Shown: in pieces, positions 8,254-15,001 of the stretch
Numbering within the stretch: position 1 is the first letter of the stretch
Layout: the number at the start of each line of letters is the position of its first letter
Origin: Pseudomonadota bacterium
Lineage (GTDB): Bacteria; Pseudomonadota; Gammaproteobacteria; Acidiferrobacterales; Acidiferrobacteraceae
Assembly: GCA_021841585.1 (NCBI GenBank)
Contig: JAKBUS010000017.1
Span: 1-41,846 of the forward strand
Direction: 5' to 3'
Length of the DNA stretch: 41,846 bases
Made by a program: the position numbers and the translations under genes
The notes under the pieces: model-generated
Databases searched by the model: none
What the model was told of the DNA's origin: nothing
The model's input: only the letters and a program-made list of their open reading frames with translations

Positions 8254-9180
8254 ATGAGTTTTACAAGAAGGGCATTCCTGCGGTCAGTGGCGATGGGGGC
8301 CGGCGCGCTTGCAATGCCGGTAATGGGTTGGGCGCGCGCCGAGACGCGCTTGCGCGTCGCCTATGCCGGCTCCATGGGTGCGCTCATGCATGGCGGGGTG
8401 GCGCCCGTCATGGCGCGAGAATTTTCCACGCGCATAGAAGGCCGAGCCCAAGGGGCGCTCGGCCTTGCGCACATGATCGCAAGCGGCGTCATTCATCCGG
8501 ACGTATTCATATCGATCACCCGCGGCCCGATGGACCTCGTGCTCGCCGCCGGCCGGGCGCGCGAGGCGCTCGCCATCGCCAGCACGGAACTTGTGATCGC
8601 CTACAGCGCGCATACCCGATTTACTACGGCCTTCCGCGCGGCGGGTGAACCCGGACACGCCGCGTGGTGGCGCATCCTGGAAGAGCCGGGTATGCGCTTT
8701 GCGCGCACCGATCCTACGACCGACCCCCAGGGGCTCAACATCGTTTTCATGATGAAGCTCGCCGAGCGCTACTACCATCAGCCGGGACTTGCGCGCCGCA
8801 TTCTGGGGCCCACCATCAATCATCGCCAGATCTTTCCCGAGCCCGAGGTCATGGCGCGTCTCCAGGGCGGACAAATCGATGCCAGCTCGGCCTACAAGAC
8901 CGAGCCCGCGGCCATGGGCCTGCCCTACCTGTCCTTGCCGCCACAGATCAACCTTGGCGATGCCGCCTATGAGAAGGCCTATGATGCGGTGTCCTTGCCA
9001 CTCAAGGGCAAGATCCACAGGCCTTCCCCGCTGGTCTTCTATGCGGCGGTCTTGAACACGAGCCAAAACCGCGCGGCGGCCGGCCAATTCATCGAATGGC
9101 TGCGCGCGCCGGCGGGTCAGGCGATCCTGCGGCGCTACCATTACGATGGTCCCAAGGACGCCGTAGCCCTGCGTGCCTGA
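8254..9180 (+). CDS. Tat-exported molybdate/tungstate-type substrate-binding protein
   Basis: A 308-residue periplasmic solute-binding protein of the ModA/WtpA superfamily. The N-terminus TRRAFLRSVAMGAGALAMPV is a twin-arginine signal, with cleavage expected after GWARA. The mature protein starts RLRVAYAGSMGALMHGGVAP, the strand-Ser pattern that grips tetrahedral oxyanions. Later segments such as ASTELVIAYSAHTRF also fit the family. Substrate is inferred from family and from modE upstream; sulfate or another oxyanion is not excluded. No permease or ATPase gene follows, so it must use transporter parts from elsewhere or have been separated from them. A strong AGGAGG precedes the ATG. Confidence 0.8.
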   Translation: MSFTRRAFLRSVAMGAGALAMPVMGWARAETRLRVAYAGSMGALMHGGVAPVMAREFSTRIEGRAQGALGLAHMIASGVIHPDVFISITRGPMDLVLAAGRAREALAIASTELVIAYSAHTRFTTAFRAAGEPGHAAWWRILEEPGMRFARTDPTTDPQGLNIVFMMKLAERYYHQPGLARRILGPTINHRQIFPEPEVMARLQGGQIDASSAYKTEPAAMGLPYLSLPPQINLGDAAYEKAYDAVSLPLKGKIHRPSPLVFYAAVLNTSQNRAAAGQFIEWLRAPAGQAILRRYHYDGPKDAVALRA

Positions 9181-9330
9181 GCCGGCATCGTATATCACGC
9201 GCGGCTTTAGAGCGTGTGGGTGTGGCCGCCACCTTTGAGGCAGCGCAAGGTCGGATGACGCCGAACTCCCCACGATTTCACCGGTCTTTGAGCACAGGAC
9301 CCGGGACCGACCGCTCAGGCGAAGCGCGGG

Positions 9331-9600
9331 GTGTTTGCGTTGCCCATGGCGGAGCTGTTCGACAAGGCGATCAGCGTCGGCATGGGGCAGTGTCCGGTCA
9401 AGCGCTATAACGAGTACCTGCGCGATCTCATCATCACCGGACACGCACGGCCCGGCAAGATCGTAAGCCACCATATCCGTATTGATCAGGCGCCCGAGGC
9501 CTATAAGAAGTTCGACCAGAGGACTGATGGTTATACCAAGGTCCTGATCCAGTTCCCGGAGGGCGGGCGGCGTGAGACCTCAGGTCAGGGACGGATATAG
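9331..9600 (+). pseudogene. C-terminal remnant of a zinc-type alcohol dehydrogenase
   Basis: The 89-residue frame reads FALPMAELFDKAISVGMGQC, PVKRYNEYLRDLIITGHARP, then KKFDQRTDGYTKVLIQFPE. This is the last quarter of zinc-dependent medium-chain alcohol dehydrogenases of the formaldehyde-dehydrogenase-like type, which are near 380 residues. The catalytic zinc ligands and the nucleotide-binding fold are absent. The upstream 150 bases show no more of the gene. It ends against the 3' end of the convergent DsrE-like gene, overlapping it by a few bases. Probably non-functional. Confidence 0.75.
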
Positions 9601-9992
9601 GCCCAGCCCTGACGCTCACGGCGCACGACCTCGGCGATGCCTGAGCGTATGTAATGCACGAACGGCAGGATCGCGCCGGGCGCCAACCGGGCCCGGCGGA
9701 TCGCTGCGCGGCAGGCATCGATCGTAACACCGGAGGCGTAGAGTCGTGTCAGGTTCGGGGCTACGGGCGAACTTTTGAGAAGTATGTGAATGGCGGGGCC
9801 GAGGATCACAATCTCGATGTCATGGCCGCTTATGCCCGTGGCCTCGAGATTATGGACATTGTGCATGGCCACCTTCCAAGAGGCGACCTTGGTCGTGCTG
9901 ATCTGAAAGACCACGCCGGTGACTGCCGCCCGTCCTGGTGCTGGGCAGGCCAGCAGCAGGACGAGGACGCCCGCCAGCGCGGGTTTATGCAT
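9585..9992 (-). CDS. Secreted DsrE-like protein
   Basis: A 135-residue protein with a signal peptide (KPALAGVLVLLLACPAPGRA, residues 3-22) and a DsrE/DsrF-like domain from ~24. Family members of this fold bind or transfer sulfane sulfur through a cysteine. Here Cys94 (GVTIDACRAA) is the candidate, followed by the tail SGIAEVVRRERQGWAYIRP. The same domain, with an aligned cysteine and tail (AIAEIVRLQHRGWTYVRV), forms the C-terminus of the anti-sigma protein at 22474-23199. It starts five bases after the DUF302 gene stops, so the two are one transcription unit. A sulfur-handling role is inferred from the fold only. Confidence 0.82.
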   Translation of the reverse strand: MHKPALAGVLVLLLACPAPGRAAVTGVVFQISTTKVASWKVAMHNVHNLEATGISGHDIEIVILGPAIHILLKSSPVAPNLTRLYASGVTIDACRAAIRRARLAPGAILPFVHYIRSGIAEVVRRERQGWAYIRP

Positions 9993-9997
9993 GACGG

Positions 9998-10504
9998 CTA
10001 CCAGTTACCCTTGGCGCCGGCCCACAGGATGGAGTCGAGGTCATCACGGACACGCAGCGCCTGGGCGCGCAATTTGCCCTTCAGGTGCGCGCCTTGGATG
10101 ATCATGTTGAGGTTTAGCATCTCAAGCCATACACGGCCGCCGGCCGCCACCATGGTGATCCGGCAGGGCAGGTAGGCGGCGAATGCCGGATCGGCATCGA
10201 CCATGAGATGGGCAATGGGTGGGCTGCAAAACTCATACACCGTGAGCACCCCGGACTTGATGCCCATGTTCTTGAGCTGCTTTGAAAGCTGCAGGTCGCC
10301 GACATATTTCATGTTGACGGTATCGGCCTCGATCTTCATGGCCTGCAGTGCGCTCTTGGGGGAGACGCCCTTGGCAAGCGGGACCTTGATCACGGTTTTG
10401 TCGAGGTTGATATGGGGTCCCTGGATCGCGTTCAGCGGGTTATGGGCGTAGCAGGTGCCAATGGTGCCAAGCGCGAACGCGGCTCCGATGAGAAATCGGC
10501 GCAT
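9998..10504 (-). CDS. Secreted DUF302-family protein
   Basis: A 168-residue protein with a signal peptide (MRRFLIGAAFALGTIGTCYA, cleavage near 20/21). The segment YEFCSPPIAHLMVDADPAFA followed by YLPCRITMV is the DUF302 signature, including its two conserved cysteines. The molecular role of DUF302 is not established; members are often found near sulfur or thiol oxidation genes. Its C-terminus adds about 40 residues after the domain core. It is the first gene of a two-gene unit with the DsrE-like gene and has AAGGAG upstream of its ATG. Confidence 0.8.
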   Translation of the reverse strand: MRRFLIGAAFALGTIGTCYAHNPLNAIQGPHINLDKTVIKVPLAKGVSPKSALQAMKIEADTVNMKYVGDLQLSKQLKNMGIKSGVLTVYEFCSPPIAHLMVDADPAFAAYLPCRITMVAAGGRVWLEMLNLNMIIQGAHLKGKLRAQALRVRDDLDSILWAGAKGNW

Positions 10505-10641
10505 GACGGCGGTTCTCCTTATGATCGGTTATCTGGGGTCATCCTTTAGTCCTACAGGATGGCGCTAAATCCTCGCGCTTACAACCCCGTGACACGCAGG
10601 AATGCGGAAATTTCCCTGGAATAATTTCATCTCCCGATCCG

Positions 10642-12048
10642 TCACCAGTCCGCCAGCGCCGGCCTCACGGCCCTCACAAGTTCGCGGAAACGCATCTGGA
10701 TCCGTTCGAGCGCGGCCTGCGTCGTGCCCTCGAAACGCAGCACCAGGATGGGGGTCGTGTTGGAGGCGCGAACGAGACCAAAGCCGTCCGGGAAATCGAC
10801 GCGCAACCCGTCTATGGTCGTCACCCTGGCGTCGGGAAAATGAGCGGCCTGGACCAAGAGGTCCACGAGCGCGTGCGGGCTTTCCGTGACCGGCAGCTGG
10901 ATCTCGGGCGTATTGACCGTGTTCGGCAGGCCGGCGAACACCTCGGCTGGAGGGACCGGGCTCTTGGCCAGCAATTCCAACAGACGCGCCCCCGCATAGA
11001 GTCCGTCGTCGAAGCCGGTCCAGCGCTCCTTGAAGAAAATATGACCGCTCATCTCGCCGGCGAGCAGCACATCCCCTTGCCGTATGCGGGCCTTGATGAA
11101 TGAGTGCCCGGTCTTCCACATGAGCGGGCGGCCACCGGCCTTGCGTATGGCGGCGTCCACGACCTGCGAGCATTTCACGTCGTAGAGGATCTGGCCGCCC
11201 GGATGCCGCGACAGCACGTCGCGGGCGAACAAGACGAGCTGTCGGTCCGGCCAGATGATATCGCCGTTCGGCGCGATCACGGCCACCCGGTCGCCGTCGC
11301 CATCGAATGCCAGCCCGACATCGGCGCCGTCTGCGATCACGCGCGCCTGGAGATCCTTCAGATTCTCGGGTTGGCTCGGGTCGGGATGGTGGTTGGGGAA
11401 CCGTCCATCGATGTCGGCAAACAAGGAGGTCACCGCGCACCCGAGCGCGCGAAACAGCGCCGGCGCGAGCTCACCGGTGGCACCATTACCGCAGTCGAGG
11501 ACGATCTTGAGCGGCCGCGCGAGATGCACGTCCCCCAAGACGCGATCGAGATAGGCCTGGCGGACATCGGCCGTGCGGCTCGTGCCGGTGCCCGCATGAA
11601 GGCGGTTCTCAACGAGCCGCTCGTAGAGGGCCTTGATCTGGGCGCCGGACAAGGTCTCCTCGCCGAGGAGGATCTTCAGGCCATTGTACTGGGGCGGGTT
11701 ATGACTGCCCGTTAGCATGACGCCCGAGCCCGTGCCGAAGGCGAGCGTCGCGAAGTAGAGCAGGGGGGTCGGGACCAGCCCGATATTGATGACCTCGCAG
11801 CCGCTTGCCACGAGCCCCGCGCTCAAGGCCTCGAGCAGGACGGGTCCGGACAGCCGGCCGTCGCGCGCGATCACGATCTTCGTGCATCCGCGATCACGTG
11901 CCTCGCTGCCGATCGCCTGGCCGATGGCGCGCACGTACCCGGGGCTAAGTTCGACGTCGACAATGCCGCGTATGTCGTACGATTTGAAAATCCCGGGTGG
12001 CGGAAGATCGGTGCGTTCGGTGCTTGGCGCAAGAGGCGTGGCGGTCAT
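10642..12048 (-). CDS. algC: Phosphomannomutase/phosphoglucomutase
   Basis: Interconverts hexose 1- and 6-phosphates, feeding GDP-mannose and UDP-glucose for LPS and exopolysaccharide. The 468-residue product has the N-terminal FKSYDIRG motif, the phosphoserine loop TGSHNPPQYNG (Ser115), the metal loop DGDGDR at 249-254 and the sugar-binding GEMSGHIFF segment. The length and order match AlgC of pseudomonads. It is the last gene of coaBC–dut–algC, 35 bases after dut. Preference for mannose over glucose cannot be told from sequence alone. Confidence 0.95.
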   Translation of the reverse strand: MTATPLAPSTERTDLPPPGIFKSYDIRGIVDVELSPGYVRAIGQAIGSEARDRGCTKIVIARDGRLSGPVLLEALSAGLVASGCEVINIGLVPTPLLYFATLAFGTGSGVMLTGSHNPPQYNGLKILLGEETLSGAQIKALYERLVENRLHAGTGTSRTADVRQAYLDRVLGDVHLARPLKIVLDCGNGATGELAPALFRALGCAVTSLFADIDGRFPNHHPDPSQPENLKDLQARVIADGADVGLAFDGDGDRVAVIAPNGDIIWPDRQLVLFARDVLSRHPGGQILYDVKCSQVVDAAIRKAGGRPLMWKTGHSFIKARIRQGDVLLAGEMSGHIFFKERWTGFDDGLYAGARLLELLAKSPVPPAEVFAGLPNTVNTPEIQLPVTESPHALVDLLVQAAHFPDARVTTIDGLRVDFPDGFGLVRASNTTPILVLRFEGTTQAALERIQMRFRELVRAVRPALADW

Positions 12049-12083
12049 GGTTCAATGTCTCCTGTAATGGCCGGGATAGTCAA

Positions 12084-12551
12084 TCAACGAACACCCGAGT
12101 GACCGAACCCAGCAGCGCCGCGTTCGGTCCTTTCTAAAAACTCATCGACGATACGAAAGTGCGCGGTGACGATCGGCACGATCATAAGTTGCGCGATGCG
12201 GTCGCCGGGTACGATCGTGAACGGTTCAGTGCCGCGGTTCCAGCACGATAAGCTGATCTCGCCTTGATAGTCCGAGTCGATCAGGCCCACCGTGTTGCCG
12301 AGGATGAGGCCCTTATGACCGAGGCCCGAGCGCGGCAGGATAAGCGCCGCAAGCGTGCGGCTGGCGATATGGAGGGCAAGCCCGGTCGGCACGAGCCGGC
12401 AGTCCGAGGGCGCAAGCGTGAGGGGCTCCGGCACGCACGCGCGCAGATCGACGGCCGCGGAGCCCTCGGTGGCGTAGGTAGGCAGCGGGAATTCATTGCC
12501 GTACCGGGGATCGAGAATCTTCAGGTCGATGACGGGTGCGGTCATGGTCAT
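12084..12551 (-). CDS. dut: dUTP diphosphatase (dUTPase)
   Basis: Hydrolyses dUTP to dUMP and pyrophosphate, keeping uracil out of DNA and supplying thymidylate synthase. The 155-residue trimeric-type enzyme shows its motifs in order: AAVDLRA (32-38), PRSGLGHKG (73-81), [14 protein letters not shown] (85-98, with the catalytic Asp), PGDRIAQL (115-122) and [10 protein letters not shown] (144-153). The ATG at 12551 overlaps the coaBC TGA in an ATGA and follows AAGGA, so it is chosen over the frame's first ATG at 12626. It uses the product of Dcd. Confidence 0.96.
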   Translation of the reverse strand: MTMTAPVIDLKILDPRYGNEFPLPTYATEGSAAVDLRACVPEPLTLAPSDCRLVPTGLALHIASRTLAALILPRSGLGHKGLILGNTVGLIDSDYQGEISLSCWNRGTEPFTIVPGDRIAQLMIVPIVTAHFRIVDEFLERTERGAAGFGHSGVR

Positions 12552-13756
12552 ACAGTCCTTGGCAGGCGCTTGATGATCTCGCGCACGAGCGCGCGTGCGA
12601 TCTCGGTCTTGGGCGCGGTGGTCCACGCCACGGCGCGATCCTCGTCGATCAGGATCACGCGATTGTCGTCGCCCGCGAAGCCCACGCCGGCTTCGTCGAT
12701 GGGGTTTGCGACAATGAGGTCTATCCCCTTGCGCGCGCGCTTGGCGCGCGCAAGGGCCTCCACATCGCCGGTCTCGGCGGCAAATCCCACGGTAAACGGC
12801 CGGGGGTTAAGCTGCGCCACCTCGGCCAGGATGTCTGGGTTGCGCACCAGGGTAACCGTTAGCGTATCCGCGTCCTTTTTAAGCTTATGCGCGAGCACCG
12901 TCTGCGGCCGATAGTCGGCGACCGCGGCGGCCGCCACGAAGAGATCCATGGCCCCGCGGCAGGCCCATACCGCATCGCGCATCTCACAAGCGCTCGTTAC
13001 CGGAATGCGCCGCACCCCCAAAGGGGCCGGTAGGGCCGTGGGGCCCGAGATGAGGGTCACTGCCGCGCCGTGAGCGGCAAGCGCCGCGGCAACCGCGTAA
13101 CCCATCTTGCCGGAGCTGCGATTGGTGAATCCGCGCGCCGGATCGAGGGCCTCGTAGGTGGCGCCCGCGGTCACCACCGCGCGCGTCGCGCGCAATGCCC
13201 CCGCCTCGGCCCACAGGCGCTCTAGCGCCTCCAAAATCTCGTCGGGCTCGCTCATGCGCCCCGGACCGCTCTCCCCGCACGCCTGCGCGCCCTCGCCGGG
13301 GCCAATGAACCGTACGCCCCGCTCTTCAAGCCGCGTGCAATTGGCGCGTGTCGCCGGGTTCAGCCACATGATGCGGTTCATTGCCGGGGCCACGCACAGC
13401 GGGGCCTCGGTGGCCAGGCACAGGGTGGTAAGGAGGTCGTCCGCGGCCCCGGCCGCGAGCCGGGACAGCACGTGCGCGGTGGCGGGCGCGATCAGTACGG
13501 CATCGGCCCAGCGTGCCAGGTCGATATGGACCATGCCCGGCGCGTGGTCTTCGACGATCTCGGCGCCGACCGCGGCCAGGGCCCCGGCGGCCACGAATTG
13601 CCGGGCGTTATGCGACAGCACGACGCGTACCGCGACCTGTGCCGCGCGCAGGCGGCGCACGAGCTCCGGGGTCTTGTAGGCGGCGACGCCGCCGGTAATG
13701 CCCAATAGCACACGGCGGCCCCGCAGCGAGGGCATGTCCTGCATAATGTTTCCCAA
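12548..13756 (-). CDS. coaBC: CoaBC: phosphopantothenoylcysteine decarboxylase/synthetase
   Basis: A bifunctional coenzyme A enzyme of 402 residues. The N-terminal CoaC flavoprotein has the active His77 ([10 protein letters not shown]), the PAMN motif at 124-127 and the Cys160 loop ([10 protein letters not shown]). The C-terminal CoaB part starts near 185 ([19 protein letters not shown]) and contains [14 protein letters not shown]. It heads the coaBC–dut–algC operon, with stop and start codons overlapping at dut. It is divergent from radC with only 74 bases between, so the two share a compact promoter region. Confidence 0.96.
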   Translation of the reverse strand: MGNIMQDMPSLRGRRVLLGITGGVAAYKTPELVRRLRAAQVAVRVVLSHNARQFVAAGALAAVGAEIVEDHAPGMVHIDLARWADAVLIAPATAHVLSRLAAGAADDLLTTLCLATEAPLCVAPAMNRIMWLNPATRANCTRLEERGVRFIGPGEGAQACGESGPGRMSEPDEILEALERLWAEAGALRATRAVVTAGATYEALDPARGFTNRSSGKMGYAVAAALAAHGAAVTLISGPTALPAPLGVRRIPVTSACEMRDAVWACRGAMDLFVAAAAVADYRPQTVLAHKLKKDADTLTVTLVRNPDILAEVAQLNPRPFTVGFAAETGDVEALARAKRARKGIDLIVANPIDEAGVGFAGDDNRVILIDEDRAVAWTTAPKTEIARALVREIIKRLPRTV

Positions 13757-13830
13757 TCCTTTTCGTAGCCGGTGATTTCCCGGACAGCCTTTCTTGCGGC
13801 CTGCTGCTATCGTAGCGGCAAGGAGCCCTT

Positions 13831-14505
13831 ATGACCATTTCCGGTTGGCCGGTAGATGAGCGACCGCGCGAGCGGCTATTGCAACATGGCCCGCAGGCCT
13901 TGTCGGACGCCGAGCTATTGGCCATTGTCCTGAGAACCGGGGTGAGCGGCAAGACCGCCGTGGACCTTGCGCGTTCGCTGCTTGCGCGTTTCGGGGGGTT
14001 GCGGGGTCTGCTTGCGGTCGAGCAGCGGCTCTTTTGCGAGGCGCCAGGCCTGGGGCCCGCCAAGTACGCGATGATGCAAGCGGTGCTGGAGATGGGGCGG
14101 CGTCATCTCGGGGAAAGCCTGCGGCGCGAAACCGTCTTGTCGTCATCGCTCGTCACGCGTCGCTACCTGACCGCCGCCTTCCGTGACCGGCCGCGCGAGG
14201 CCTTTGCCTGCCTTTTCCTCGACGTGCGTCACCGCCTGCTTGTGGAGGAGATCCTGTTCGAGGGGACCATAGACGCGGCCGTCGTGTATCCCCGCGAGGT
14301 GGTCAAGCGCGCCCTTTTTCATAATGCCGCGGCCACCATCCTCGTGCACAACCACCCCTCCGGCCTTGCCGAGCCGAGCCTTGCCGACCGCGACCTCACC
14401 GTCCGCCTGACCGAGGCCTTGGCCCTGATTGGCGTGCGTGTCGTCGATCATCTCGTGATCGGCGACGGACACATCGTGTCGTTCAAGGAGCGCGGATGGC
14501 TCTAG
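13831..14505 (+). CDS. radC: RadC family JAMM/MPN protein
   Basis: A 224-residue protein of the RadC family. The N-terminal half is a helix-hairpin-helix region ([20 protein letters not shown]). The C-terminal half is a JAMM metalloprotease-like domain with [14 protein letters not shown], matching the metal-binding HxH...D pattern. The historical DNA-repair role of RadC is disputed and the biochemical activity remains unclear. AAGGAG precedes the ATG. In E. coli radC is followed directly by rpmB–rpmG; here a molybdoenzyme pair on the other strand lies between. Confidence 0.94.
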   Translation: MTISGWPVDERPRERLLQHGPQALSDAELLAIVLRTGVSGKTAVDLARSLLARFGGLRGLLAVEQRLFCEAPGLGPAKYAMMQAVLEMGRRHLGESLRRETVLSSSLVTRRYLTAAFRDRPREAFACLFLDVRHRLLVEEILFEGTIDAAVVYPREVVKRALFHNAAATILVHNHPSGLAEPSLADRDLTVRLTEALALIGVRVVDHLVIGDGHIVSFKERGWL

Positions 14506-14533
14506 CCGCCCCATCGAGGCCGCGCGCCGGCGG

Positions 14534-15001
14534 TCATAGGAGCGGCCCGCTTGGTGGCGGGGGTTTTGTGGGCCGCGTTGCGCCAAGCGATCCCCCAAAG
14601 GCCTTGAGGCCGTCCAGCAAGGGGCCGAGCGCACGCCATAGGGTATCGTCCTGAAGGAGGTGGTAGGCGCCGCCGATGCCCGGTGGCTCGCCGTTGCCGG
14701 TGCGCGGATACTCGGTCTGGCGTTCCACGCTTTGCATGGCGGTGGATAGCGCGTCCACGAAGCGTGAAAAATCTTGCGCGGGGACCCGCCCCAGGGTCAC
14801 CAGATTCTGCAGGGCCGTGCGTGATGCCTCTGAATTGAGACCGCGCGCCGCGATCAGGCCTGCGTGCGGCAAGGCCCCGGTGAGCGCCGTCAGGAAGCGT
14901 AGGATGCCGGTGGCGGACAGGGCCTCGATGAACTCGGCAAGTTCCTTGTCGGCGACGGCCTCTTGCGGGCTTATGTGCTGGTATTGGATGGGCGCGCTCA
15001 T
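14534..15001 (-). CDS. DUF1641 protein, partner of the molybdoenzyme
   Basis: A 155-residue mostly helical protein containing the DUF1641 pattern (GLNSEASRTALQNLVTLGRV). It overlaps the end of the large molybdoenzyme gene by an ATGA (start at 15001), so production is coupled. The same pairing occurs in Bacillus subtilis yjgC–yjgD and yrhE-type loci, where the DUF1641 protein is reported as a subunit or quinone-linked partner of the formate dehydrogenase-like enzyme. That role is taken from family knowledge and not visible here. The open frame's earlier ATG at 15064 lies inside the upstream gene and is not preferred. Confidence 0.8.
   Translation of the reverse strand: MSAPIQYQHISPQEAVADKELAEFIEALSATGILRFLTALTGALPHAGLIAARGLNSEASRTALQNLVTLGRVPAQDFSRFVDALSTAMQSVERQTEYPRTGNGEPPGIGGAYHLLQDDTLWRALGPLLDGLKAFGGSLGATRPTKPPPPSGPLL

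Noticed and set aside
8284-9474. A 396-residue open frame opposite the binding-protein gene
   Set aside because: Antisense shadow of a gene with a clear signal peptide and family; no recognisable motifs of its own.
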